Of a stretch of DNA of 64,000 nucleotides, positions 22,985 through 34,500 are shown one piece after another. The notes beneath the pieces were generated by a model that searched no databases, had not been told where the DNA came from, and was given only the letters and a program-made list of their open reading frames with translations. Every line of letters starts with the position of its first letter. Position 1 is the stretch's first letter. Source of the DNA: Rhynchonema sp. JSB1_4 (Eukaryota > Nematoda > Chromadorea > Monhysterida > Xyalidae); NCBI GenBank assembly GCA_030248065.1, contig JASAMV010007225.1:61254-125253 (forward strand). Reading direction: 5' to 3'. The position numbers and the translations under genes are program-made.

Positions 22985-23210
22985 GGGTGATATTTTCGAA
23001 ACGGTGTAAAGGTCAGTTGGGTGTAAAGGTCGGTGGAAAGCTCGGTCGACAGCTCAGTGTGATAGACCTCGGTGTAAACTTGAAACATTCCACGTTAATA
23101 ACAGGCAATGTTTCACGTTTACACCGAGCTACGCCGACCGAGCTTTCGACCGAACTTTACACCGACCTTTACGCCCAACTGACCTTTACACCGTTTCGAA
23201 AATTCCACCC
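22985..23210. mobile_element. Palindromic PIF/Harbinger-like MITE, copy 2
   Basis: Same structure as 5509-5733, with ends GGGTGATATTTTCG and CGAAAATTCCACCC. An exact 3-bp duplication AAT flanks it. Confidence 0.8.
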
Positions 23211-23319
23211 AATATGTTTGTGCCTGTAATTGAAATTTATTTGTGCTTTTTGCATGTACATAATGTATTTGGATTCAAAATCAAGGGCGCGGCGTTATTT
23301 TATATATAGCACGCTTGCA

Positions 23320-24000
23320 TATGTAATTCTTGTCTTTCTTGTCTCTGCTATCAACAAGTGTCCTATACACAGCGTTGTAATGCATGGTTGTTGATAAGCG
23401 CATAATTCTTGTCTTTCTTGTCTCTGCTATCAACAACTGTCCTATACGCAGCGTTTGCATGGTTGTTGATAACGTGCGTAATTCTTGTCTTTAGCTGTCA
23501 ACAAGTATGTATTTTAACGCTTATTTCAGCATACTTGTTGACTGGATCAACAAGTGTCCAGCTACCGTAATGAGTCTTCCAATCAACGGTAGCTAGACAC
23601 TTGTTGACTATCAACAAGTGTCCTATACGCAGCGGTGTTTATACCACTTGTTGACTGTGGTTAAGAATAAAACACGCAGCCAAGCTAATACGGTACCGCT
23701 AATACACTATCAACAAGTGGTCTAAACTACACTGCGTATAGGACACTTGTTGATAGTGCATAAGAATAAATGGCATTTTTGGCAACAGTCAACAAGTGGT
23801 ATAAATCACGCTGCGTATAGGACACTTGTTGATAGTGCATAAGAATAAATGGCATTTTTGGCAACACTGTCAACAAGTGGTCTAAACTACGCTGCGTATA
23901 GGACACTTGTTGATAGTGCATAATAACAAATGGCATTTTTGGCATTACAGTCAACAAGTGGTATTTTTTAATATAAGCCATGGATGTGCAAAGGACACTT
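23320..24000. repeat. Array of TCAACAAGTG...CACTTGTTGA mini-palindromes
   Basis: Units pair TCAACAAGTG with CACTTGTTGA around CTGCGTATAGGA. From 23706 to about 23990 three and a half units repeat in tandem with a period near 81 bp, including GCATAAGAATAAATGGCATT. The block continues in the opposite orientation at 25130-25400. Confidence 0.75.
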
Positions 24001-24839
24001 GTTGAAAACAGCTGAATTATGGTTTGGCGATAATGCGTGACTTGGGATAAAGATCGTTGGATCGTCGTTGTGTTTCCATACTTTTTGATGCGAGCAAATG
24101 TGCAATAGGAAGTGCACTTTTTGTGTCTTCTGAGAAAAGCAATACGGAAAACTAAGAATTTTATCGAGCAAAAACAAAGATTGGGCACAGAATTTGATGC
24201 ACAATAGCTCAACTAGAATGATCATGCACAAAGATGCAGAATAAATGCACGGAATATTGAAAATCAACACAAAGACTAACAGCTGTAACTACTGTTATAT
24301 GTATCTATGTATCTACCATGCCACATTTAGGTTACAGTTGCACGCCTTTGCAATCAAAACACGGGAAAACGAAAACATGAGCCAGATTAGATAACCGTAA
24401 TGGTAACACAGAGAATGATTACACAGCACATTTTAACTCAAATCATAACCGTAACAAACAAAAATCAATTGCAAGTCGCTAAATTTCATCCTCAAAAGCG
24501 TTGCTATTACAAAAGTAAGTTACTAGCTATAACATAAAAAACGGATTGCGCATGACAGATGTAATGTTCATCACTGATTACCGAAACGGTACTAAATCAG
24601 ATCAGTGGCTACAAACTCAGATACAGAACAGATCAATCAATCGGAATCCGAACTAATCCGTCCACGTGATATTTATACTACCGACAAACACTGATAGATA
24701 AAATAGTCGTGTACAGTGCACGTCAAGTTCAGATCCTGCTAGAATAACCGAATCGCCTTCGTACATACGTTGATGATCCCCACGTGAGGGGTCACGTGAC
24801 GAAAAATTTTGAGTTTTCAAAAATTTTTGTGTATCGCCT

Positions 24840-24965
24840 CCATTTCACCTGAAACGACGTTTGCGCTACTTTTTCTAATTAAAAAAAATTTTTCAAAAAA
24901 AAAAATTTTTTTTGTGTTTTTTTTAAAAAAAAACAGTGCTCTAATAAAAAAATTTTTTTTCAACC
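24840..24965. repeat. Low-complexity A/T tract
   Basis: Alternating poly-A and poly-T runs with inverted symmetry. They keep one plus-strand frame open (24809-25504) without coding meaning. Confidence 0.6.
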
Positions 24966-25129
24966 CTGCTCGTCATGTTAGCAAAAGCGCTGATTCAATT
25001 TCAGGATTATGTGTTGTGCCTGTGCGTCTTGTGGGCCCGCACACATCTCGAAAAAAGTCGGTGCTCTGGCAAATATATGTACTATATTGTCATGCCACAG
25101 TCCATCTATCATTGTCCACTTGTTGGCAA

Positions 25130-25400
25130 CCATGTATACCTATGTATTTCTGGTATAAATGGCATTTTTATCAACACAGTCAACAACTGTGTTATACGCA
25201 GCGTTGTTTATACCAGTTGTTGACTGTAATGCCAAAAATGCCATTTATGCCATTTATTCTTATGCACTATCAACAAGTGTCCTATACGCAGCGTGATTCA
25301 TACCACTTGTTGACTATTGCCAAAAATGCCATTTATGCCAAAAATGCCATAAATGCCATAAATATAAATGGCATTTATGGCAATCATCAACAGGTGTCCA
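25130..25400. repeat. Second CACTTGTTGA repeat block with ATAAATGGCATT tandem
   Basis: Inverted counterpart of 23320-24000. It ends in a short tandem of AAAAATGCCATTTATGCC at 25318-25380. Confidence 0.7.
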
Positions 25401-25730
25401 CACACGCAATCAACCAGCCAGACAACCAGATTGGATTCTTCCTCCGGTTCCTAATTGAAGAGAATAAAACTGGTGTGCGGTGCGGTGGGGTTGGGTTTGG
25501 ATGAGGGTGGTGTAATTCAATTGATGTTTCCCGTCCACCGCTGCCCTGTTGACGTTTCGTTTTCGCATTTGTCGCATCGCACGTAATCGCAAAAACTTGG
25601 TTACAGTCAGCAGCATAAACAACGAACAAACACAAGCCAAGAAATCAAGATTGACTAATTTTACGGAAATCCACCCGTTTTGTGTGTGCTTAAGCATAGT
25701 CCCATACTTAAGGTTTAGGCTTCTATTTCA

Positions 25731-25773
25731 GGCTTAGGCTTAGGCTTAGGCTTGCGGTTAGGCTTAGGCTTAG
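25731..25773 (+). repeat. Short TTAGGC telomere-type array
   Basis: About six TTAGGC units, one degenerate, lie 125 bp upstream of the WDR4 start codon. Confidence 0.8.
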
Positions 25774-25896
25774 GCACCAGCCTGAATCAAATAAAACACA
25801 CAGCCACGGCGAAAAACAGCTGTATCTTTCGTGGACGCATGGTCGGTCGGGTGGATTTCCGTATAATTAGTCGCTCGTAAGAAATCACCCGATTCA

Positions 25897-28800
25897 ATGG
25901 CCAATCTCACCATCGTTGACGACAATGCGTTTGTTGTGGGCGCGCTCGATCGTGTGTTCGTGTTTTTAAGGCAAGCGCAGAATATGGTTGAACTGACACA
26001 ATGCGGCAATAACACGGAAACATCACCACAATCCAATGGTGCAACAACGAACAGTGACGGTGTGGAGAATACGGGCAGGTTATCGTGGTTTTTTTATTGC
26101 AGAGTGGTGATTCTTTTACCGTGTTGTCGGAAATAGAGCCCGGGGCCGGGGGTTCTATCTATTTACTGGGGTCATTTGGGTGAGGTTCTATGGGGGCAAT
26201 TAATGCGGTCTACTTTTCATTTTTGCCCCCGACGAAAAAATTATTCAAAATAATATCGTAAAACCTAAATACAGCCCCCCGGAATAGAGCCCCCCGTAAT
26301 ACAGCCCCCCCAAAAGGGGTCAGTGAATTAATAGAGCCCCCCCTAAGTAACATCCCATATAGTGGAATAGAGCCCCCCGTAATAGAGCCCCCCAAAATGG
26401 GGTCAGTGAATTAATAGAGCCCCCCTTCTATTTAGGTTTTTACGGTACGTACCCACCCATAGAAAGCTTGTTTTGGGGATTTTGTACCTTTAATCAGTGG
26501 TGTCGTTAGGGAGGGGGTTGGGTGGGGCACTGTAGTGTCTGGGCGGAAGGGGGGATTCCCCCCTAAGGGGAAGACAAAAGTAGGTGTATTTCGACCTCGG
26601 AACCCCTAAATGGTCATTTTAGGCCAATTTTCGGCAAAAATGTCAAAAAGTACCCATTTTTTACGCCACTTTTGCAGTAAAATTCCATGCAAAAAACGGC
26701 CTCTTTCGCCTTTTGACGGACTATAGGGGTATCTTGGGTAGCCTCTGGGGGTATCTTGAGTAACTCCGAAACCTTCCCCCCTAGGGTAGCTTGGGTCGAT
26801 TGGCCTGCCACCACACTGACCCCTGGTATGGGCGGGGTATGGGAAATCGGCCGGGGGTATGGGAAATTTTTCACTTTTGGAACAAGCACCCCTAAGAAAT
26901 AACTTTTTGACCTCGAGAAGTACCAAAATTGACCATTTTTCGCCTAAAAATGTCAAAAATCGCTTGCTACCGCAAGAAAACCCTGTTTTTAGGCACTTTT
27001 AGACCGCTTGTTGGTACTTTTTAATAATTTTTGGGGTCATTGTTTCAGAAAACCCCCCTCGGGTATGGGAAATTTTTGAATTTTTGGAGAAAACCCCCCC
27101 TGGTATGGGAAATTTTTGACTTGGGTATTTATGGGAAATTTCCCGAAAATTGGGCTGGGGATGGGAAAATTTCTTTTTCTCAACGACACCACTGCCTTTA
27201 ATAGTGTAGTAATATGCATAAAAAGCAGTATTCTCCCATGTAACGTAAGCTTAAACAACGTTTGACGCAACAATACAACGTTGCCATGTCATTAATCTGT
27301 GGTACGATGAAGGTTGGGGCGGGATTCATGGCCTGGGGTTCAATTTTGGGGGTTCCATTTATGATTTCGAGCACATTTGCGTGGGGTTCAATTAATAGGG
27401 TCAACTGATGGAAGATTCCATTTCCGACAATACGTGAAATACTTTGTTTTCGAGGGTCGAAAATTGAAAAAAGTCCAAAGAGCTACAGTGACTACCAGTG
27501 CTGTGGCTGGGGGGGGGGGGGGGGGGGGGGGTCCCCCCCCCAATGGTACCCTACCCGCCCCGGCCTGGTACGCTACCCCCTACCCGCCCCGCTCTGGTAC
27601 CCTACCCGCCCCGCCCTGGTACCCTACCCGCCCCGATTTTTACCCCCAAAATGCCCATTTTTCGGTCAAAAATGCCCAAATTTCGACCGAAAACCCTAAA
27701 AAGTGCAAAAAATTTCGCGCTGCGCGCGATATGTGCACTTTTTAGTACATAAAAACAGGCACGCAAAAAAACTTGTGTTGTACCCTGCCCGCCCCGAAAA
27801 ATCTTCCCCGCCCCTCCCCCCCCCCCCAAACCGGATTTCCCCCCCCCAAGATCCCAGGTACACTACCCCCGACCCGCCCCGGATTTTTCCACCTATGTAC
27901 CCTACCCGCCCCGCAAAAGTAGCCACAGCACTGGTGACTACTACTGTACTGGGAAAGAAATTTATATTTTGGGGCCGCCGCGGCGCGGGCGTCTGACTGT
28001 TTGGCACCAATAAAAATCTCACCATCTGTCTATCGTCAGCAGATGGAAAAAAATTGGCCAAGTTGTAAAAAAATGCGAAAACACCCTTATTGAGATTTTT
28101 TTTAAAAAAAGTAAAAATCGGGTCCAATTTTCGACCTCAAAAATAACTTTTCCTGAATTTGGGTCTGCGCCCCCTTTCCCCCAAGGGGTGCACTAATTTC
28201 CAATCCAAAAAGTTTGGGAGGCCAAGGTACACTAATTACGGAGCTACACTGTGGCCAAGTACCACACTGTCTTCAGGTGCAACAGCACGGGCAGCGAGAA
28301 TCGAACAGACGACAACGACATCATTCCAACCCCGACCACAAGCGACGTGCAATGTTTGTGTTGTGCGGTGAGCAAAGTTGATGCTCAACCAGAGACGTCA
28401 TCCAATTGTTACCATGTGGCCGCTGCATTCAACGATCGTCGCGTTGTAATTTGGAGGCTGACAATCGATCGAAATCAAAACGGCGAGTTTGGCAATGTGC
28501 GAAAGGAGCGAATGTGCGCCATTGAGTTGCCTAAACAGGCGACGAAGTTGGTGTTCGATTCGGGTTGGTCCGCGTTTGCGTTTTTCGATTATTTTTTTTG
28601 TGGCTTATCTCGGTGCGTTCATATTGTCTTGAGCTTATACTGGCGTAAAGTACCGTTCTTTATTTTTCGTTGAAAAAAAACGGTTTTTTTCAATTACTTT
28701 TCCAGTACTTGAGGTGTTCCGGTCAAAAAAGTGAAGTGTTTGGGCACAAAATATGAGCACACGACAAAAGTAGGATTTTACAGAAAATTTTGGCCCGAAC

Positions 28801-31040
28801 ACGAACATTGGACCAAAATTTGATCCGAACTAAAAAAATTCATCGGTTTCGTGTTACAATTTTTTGGAAAAGGTAAAATAAAAAACCACCTTGAAAAATA
28901 AATGGAAAAGTATTCGGGCCTCCCCCCAAAACGTTTTTTTTCGGTTTTTTTTCGTGAAAAAACGTTTTTTGTCCTGGGCTGATGATAATTTGTGGTGGCA
29001 CTGCGCTGCAATTTCGCTCAATCTTCTCGTCGATAATAGCTGGTAATCTCGGCGACCACCGTGGAAAAATATGTTTTTGTCCTCTAAAACTATAGTTCCG
29101 AAAATACGTTCACACTTCACAGATTCTAACCTGATCGTATCGGATCGATTCGGCAGCGTGCATCGATTCTGTTCGCTAGAGAGCAAATCCGTTTCGTCCG
29201 ATGATGGCAAATTGAATGATGATGACTGTGATGACAGCGACGACGTGATTGCGAAACAAAATGGACAAACCATTCTCGGTTGGTGTTGCGGTGGGTTGTA
29301 ATCGGGCTGATGGATTTCACAACGGATATCAGCACCAGTCAGCCACGACAAGAAGCTAAAATAAGCTATAAAAAGTAGTAAATTTCGTTGAAAGACCCGT
29401 TCGCAAATTGAGGTTTATAATCAACTCGTCATCTCACGCCGAATGTCGGGTGAACTTGTATTATTCTCTGAGTTAACCCCCACAATGAGCCCAGGTAGAA
29501 GCCGTCCAAGCGTTCATGCGATCTATCCACCATTATTCAGGCCATCTATCAATGGTACTCGATCTACACTTTGCTCAAATCGAGCATCAATCCAGCAGAA
29601 AGAATGTCTTGATTTCGTGCGATCGTGATGAGAAGATTCGCATCAGTCACTATCCCAACTGCTACAACGTGCACGCCTACTGTCTCGCACATCGCAGCTA
29701 TGTCAGGTTAGGTCGTGCCGTTTGGGGGATTGTCGTGCTGAATTCTGCATGTGCAATTTGCACCATAGCCATATTTCTTTATGGCGAACTGAAGCCCCTC
29801 GGGTATGGGATATTTTTAGAATTTTGGAGTACCCCCCTGGGTATTTTTTGATTCCTGGGAGTATGTATGGGAAATTTCCCGAAAATTGTGCTGGGTATGA
29901 GAAAATGTCGATTTCTCAACGGCACCGCTGACTCGAAGCTCTCATATCCATTTCACATCCTATCTGCCACTTAGGGTGAGGGTGCCCGTGGTAAAAATTC
30001 TTTGTGACAGTGACCAAAAATAGCAGGTCGACAAAGCACGAGTCGGTCATAAGTGGGCACGCCAGGCACACGCTCAAAATTTGTGTCAACTTAAAAACTT
30101 GTTTCTCCAGATCCATCGATACCCTGTCATTTGGTGATCAACGCACTTTGATTATATCAATTGATGGACAAAATATGGTTCGTTTATGGGACCTCGTCAA
30201 TGCACAATGTCTGGCTTGGCATCAAATCGAAAATGACAACAATGGCAGCCAATTGCCAGTCAAGATTATCGGCAATCAAGTCGGCGACCGAACTGCGCTT
30301 GTTTGTGTCGCAATGGCCAATAAACCACTGGTTCTTGTGCTCAAACTCACGACATCGGCGGGTGATGTTTCAACGCCCGCATATAAATGGAGTGAAATGC
30401 AGCGAGTGCAATTGAGGCAGCCAGAAGACAATGATGCGGCCATTATTGGAGCGTGGGATGCCACTTTTGACCGCGCGAGAACGCTGTGGGTGTTGCCAAG
30501 GGTGAACAAATGCGTCAAGGTAAGCGATGAAGGGCCGTATCGTATTCAACATAGTGACTGTGAAAGAGTTGACTGCGCAGTTGTAGTCTTGTTCGCACCT
30601 ATCGTTCGCAATGGAAATGTTCATCACTGACCTCCCATTTGTGGTTGAACCATAGATGGAATCCAGTTTCAACCGGCGCTTTAAACGGCATACTTTTAGA
30701 AAAAGCTAAACAATGTCGAGCAAACCTAAGGCATATGGATCTAAAACGTGCAGGGCAGGACGAAAAATTCTACTTCCAATAATATGGCAAATTACCACTG
30801 TATTCTTTCCAGCCCGACGTGTGCCTTCAGTCATTTACATTCGACAACACAACATTCACCTTCATCGCCCAGCCATCAGCCTCCATTTGTGCAGAATTCA
30901 ACAGCAAATTGGCATTATTGTTGCCGCTGGTCAGAAATGAACTGCCCTCGTTGGATAAGGTGACCTGTTATGACAACATGCCGAAATATATGGAACGCAA
31001 GGAGGAAAGGTTGATGGCGAAGAAACAGAAACTGGGGTGA
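25897..31040 (+). CDS. WDR4: WDR4/Trm82, non-catalytic subunit of tRNA m7G methyltransferase
   Basis: WDR4 is a WD40 beta-propeller that binds the METTL1/Trm8 catalytic subunit for N7-methylation of G46 in tRNA. Coding exons are 25897-26078, 28277-28563, 29123-29278, 29541-29706, 30111-30519 and 30813-31040, giving 475 aa with all phases consistent. The best anchor is GHLSMVLDL followed by DRDEKIRIS in exon 4, the WDR4 signature. MVRLWDL in exon 5 is a WD-repeat end, and the C-terminal YMERKEERLMAKK matches the charged WDR4 tail. Exon 1 (MANLTIVDDNAFVVG) fits by phase and weak similarity. Intron 1 (2.2 kb) holds four MITEs. A polyadenylation signal AATAAA is at 31178. The next gene starts 520 bp downstream on the same strand. 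Confidence 0.9.
26258..26444. mobile_element. MITE with AATAGAGCCCCCC word
   Basis: Inverted ends CGTAAAACCTAAATA and TATTTAGGTTTTTACG enclose about seven AATAGAGCCCCCC or TACAGCCCCCC units and two AAGGGGTCAGTGAATT units. No target duplication was found. WDR4 intron 1. Confidence 0.6.
26495..27194. mobile_element. hAT-like MITE, CAGTGGTGTCG family (GGTATGGGAAATT word)
   Basis: Ends CAGTGGTGTCGTTAGG and CTCAACGACACCACTG are flanked by an exact 8-bp duplication CCTTTAAT. It contains extra sequence with a GGGTAGCTTGGGT-type word near 26700-26800, probably a further nested element. WDR4 intron 1. Confidence 0.88.
27496..27933. mobile_element. hAT-like MITE, CAGTGCTGTGGC family (GGTACCCTACCCGCCCCG word)
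   Basis: Ends CAGTGCTGTGGCTGG and GTAGCCACAGCACTG have an exact 8-bp duplication GTGACTAC. The word recurs about seven times. A run of more than 20 G follows the left end. Sister copy at 53811-54200. WDR4 intron 1. Confidence 0.9.
28085..28251. mobile_element. Right part of a CAGTGTAG-type MITE (TAATTAGTGTACC word)
   Basis: It carries the family core (ACTTTTCCTGAATTTGGG-like) and ends GTAATTAGTGTACC-type sequence plus GGAGCTACACTG. It is a third word variant of the CAGTGTAGTTCC backbone and ends 25 bp before the acceptor of WDR4 exon 2. Confidence 0.55.
29789..29930. mobile_element. Truncated GGTATGGGAAATT-word MITE
   Basis: The right end TTTCTCAACGGCACCGCTG is recognisable with mutations; the left end is lost. 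WDR4 intron 4. Confidence 0.55.
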
Positions 31041-31177
31041 TATTCAAACACAATGTGATGATGATAGATTGATTTTTGTTAGGTCGTGAATGTTTTTGTC
31101 AAATTTTTATTCGGTTTCCCGATTTATTGACGTCGTGTTCATCGCTGTCGTAAGAATTCTTCCATGCTTATTGAGGA

Positions 31178-31183
31178 AATAAA
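31178..31183 (+). terminator. Polyadenylation signal of WDR4
   Basis: AATAAA lies 138 nt after the WDR4 stop codon, the only canonical signal before the next gene. Confidence 0.5.
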
Positions 31184-31560
31184 ACGTTTCCCAGCTGTTG
31201 GCGAAAATTCAATTTTCGTTCTTGCAAAGGCTTCATTTGCCTTCGGAACTCTGCATGCCGTACCTTTTAATGCATGTTTGCTGCCGTGCTGGAATATTGG
31301 TGTGCCGTGTACCACCACCAACAACTCGCGCTTTTTGCCAAATCATTCATTCATTTCATTTCTCTGCAGCAAAAAACTGTTGGTCAACCTTTGCGTGTGT
31401 CTCACCGTTCAGAGTGCAGCCCGCTTTTGTTGTGAAACGTGTTTGTTTGTGAGAAGCCCATTTCATTTGGGTTTCTGTGCACGGCGCTGTCATAAACTTC
31501 CCAGCATGTTCAGCATCTTTCATCTGCCGGTTTCGAATTGTGAAACATCATCCAACCAGC

Positions 31561-34500
31561 ATGACGTCATCTCTTGCCCGTCCACTGCTGCTGTCGGCTG
31601 TCCGCCGTGACCTGTGCCACAACAGTGCGCGCACGTTGCGTATTGCGTGTGCTAGTGGGTTCTGGGGTGATACGGCTGTGTCTAGTGAGTTTTACGTTTT
31701 ATAATTGCTCTTGAAACATCAGCTAGCTCCCGTTGCACACGTGAACGAAACCCCGAGGTCACGATATTTTGGTGTCCAGAGCGCTGTGAAGCATTGTGGT
31801 GGTGTGTGCAGGAAGTGCAATCGTATGCCTGCGCCACTGGTGGCAAGAGGTCCATCCCGATTCTAATCCAAAGAATAAGCCTTGCACATTTCCGCAGTCT
31901 CACCTAACGCCTTGATGTCGGTGACTTGGTTCTTTGCACTCTTACACTTCCTCCCAATAATAATGTTTCACACGTTACTGTCATGCAGCCCCGCAGCTGG
32001 TGGCGTTGGATGGCCAACACAAGGTCGATTATATCGTCTACGATTATCTGTCCGAAATCACAATGTCGCTGTTAGCGGGAATGAAGGCGAAAAATCCGGT
32101 CCGCCATTGTCAATGCGTGTTTGTTGATGTTTCATTAAGCTCTTGCGCTTGTAATATCCTGTTTACGTATTTGTCTAGGATTTCGGCTACTGTCCTGATT
32201 TTCTACACTTTCACATGAAACCGTATCTGAGCGCCATCAAGAAGAACGGTGTGTTGAAGTTTGATTACGATACGACATTTGGCACCTTATACCTTGAATT
32301 TTATCAATAGACCGTCTTGCAGGCATTCGGATCATCAGCAACGCCGGCGGACTGAATCCGGTGGCGTGCGCCAATTATTTGCAAAAAGTTAGTGTTGCTG
32401 TTCGTTTTTTTTATAATTTTCTCAAACAACATTTCTAACAGATGCATAGTTGAAATTTTCGAATTGTGTATTTGTTGTGGTTGACGTTCAGATCGCCAAG
32501 GAAGCCAACGTAGATATTCGTGTGGCTGCCGTGACTGGAGATGATCTGACTGCGTATAAGGTATGGCATCTGAACAGTATTGGTATTGGTCGTACAATGA
32601 CTTTATAAGAATCCATCCAAGATTTTTCCTGAATGGCAAAGCACGTCTCGATGCAGATCAGAAGCGCCCTATTTATATTTTTTTCCAAAACATTTCTTCC
32701 GATACAACGGTTGAGTTGCTTGAACACAATGGGTGCGATACCTGCAAAAATGTTTTGGAAAAAAATATATAGGGCGCTTGTGATCTGTATCGAGACGTGC
32801 TTTGCCATTCAGGAAAAACCTTTGATGGATTCTTATAAAGTCATTGTGCGACCAATACCGTGCATGTGAGCGCAGCCCGTAGCGCCCTTTCGTTACACAT
32901 ACACTCACTGGGATCAGAGATTGTTAAAATTCTCTTACCTGAGTGTTACGACTACCAATGTGAAGTGTGATGCAGTGTTTTTTTGGTTGCCGGTTTCGAC
33001 CGGCCTTTGCAGCCGGTGCACCAGGTCATCGTCAGTGCGAATGCACCAGATTAAGTTCGCTCTAGAATTTTCCACCAAACTGTCTCCGGTGCTTGAACGC
33101 ACGGAGCTAAGATGACACGCACGGGTGCACTCTACCAAATAGAAAACATTGTCAAGCGTCATCAAACAGCGTCAAAATTAAAAGTTGAAGTTGAAGTTGA
33201 TTGTCAAGTCAATGAAGCTAATTGATGTTTCACAGGATCTATCGTACGACAAGAAACAACTGGCAGCCATAGTCGGCAAAGGTCGTCTGGCGAGTATGAA
33301 CGCCTATTTCGGGTCAGTCAGTCGGTTCCTGCGTCACGAGCTGGTGTAATACCCCCTGACAGGTATGTTTGGGTGATGTTTCAGCGCCGAGCCAATCGCG
33401 CGAGCATTACATCACGGTGCTGACGTTGTGCTCACTGGTCGGTGTGTGGACAGTGCACTGGTGCTCGCGCCCGTCTTGCATCATTTGGATGCGTGCAATA
33501 GCAATGCGTTGGATCGGATGGCTACCGCTAGGTTTGGTCGCTGTGATTTTTTTAAGAATTTGTGATTGGTATCAAACTTGGTGATCGAACCTGTCTAGGC
33601 TCTATGACTGTTTCCTGGCAATGGACAGAAGATGAATGACCAACGGTTTATGCTGTGCGCAATAGTAATGGCGCTCCACTATTTATGGAAGTGCCAAAAG
33701 TACTCGTTTCGTCCTATTTTCACTTGCGGGCGGTGTATCGGGACATCGTCGGTGCAACATCATTTGCGCTGAAGAAAACACGAATCAGATGTTGTCATTG
33801 TTTTCAGTCTGGCCGGGCATCTAATCGAATGCGGCGCACAGGCAACAGGTGGCATCAGTACCGACTGGCGGCGACTGACTGAGAAGGACTGGTTAGGTAG
33901 ATAGTTGTTGCAAGTAAAATACAGGGTGCGCAGCAGGGTTGGATTAAAAAAAAGTAAAAAATTTTGTAAAAAATTTTTTTTAAAAAAAGTTGGCCACTTT
34001 CTTATTTTAAAAACTTTAAAAAGTAAGTCCACTTTTTTATTTTTTCCCCTTTTTTTCGTTATTTTCTGACTTTTTTAAGGTAAAAAGGCATGTTTTCATG
34101 GGTTTTATTGCTCATCATTCTCAAAAAATCGCCTGCGGCGCTTATATTTCAGTTTAAAATGGTGTTGTAGTGGACTCATACAGTTCCCAGACATCCCAAC
34201 AATCGCTGCATGTATAATATAGGACACCCCATATCGTATACTGTACAGTTATTGAGCGTGTCGTTAGCTATCGCCAGACTCCACGTTGCTCGCCTATTTG
34301 CAGTTGTGTGGATTTGTCATTTGTTGGTTTTGTCACACAACACGAGTGTGGTGCAGGTCTTTATCTCTCTTCATATTTATCCCCAAATTCACAAACAGAA
34401 GATTGATCTTCTCTTTGTCATATATATACCCACAGAGTTACCTTCGAGGTTCTCAAAGTCATGACCAAAGGGGCTAGATCGCAGGTGATCGACGTATACA

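Noticed and set aside
23706..23990. CRISPR array
   Set aside because: Units are 81-bp near-identical tandem repeats with no unique spacers, in a eukaryotic genome.
24809..25504. 231-codon open frame on the plus strand
   Set aside because: It runs through poly-A/T tracts and the CACTTGTTGA repeat block, starts in low complexity and has no coding signature.
27286..27411. Alternative first exon of WDR4 starting at the ATG 27286
   Set aside because: The frame does not join to exon 2 in phase with a good donor, while 25897-26078 does and resembles the WDR4 N-terminus.
30655..30708. Extra WDR4 exon after CATAG
   Set aside because: It ends in a stop after 17 codons and would remove the conserved C-terminal tail; skipping it keeps the phase.
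31041..31560. WDR4 and the AtuA-like gene as an operon
   Set aside because: Same strand and close, but 520 bp is longer than typical nematode operon spacing and a polyadenylation signal lies between; no trans-splice evidence can be seen.
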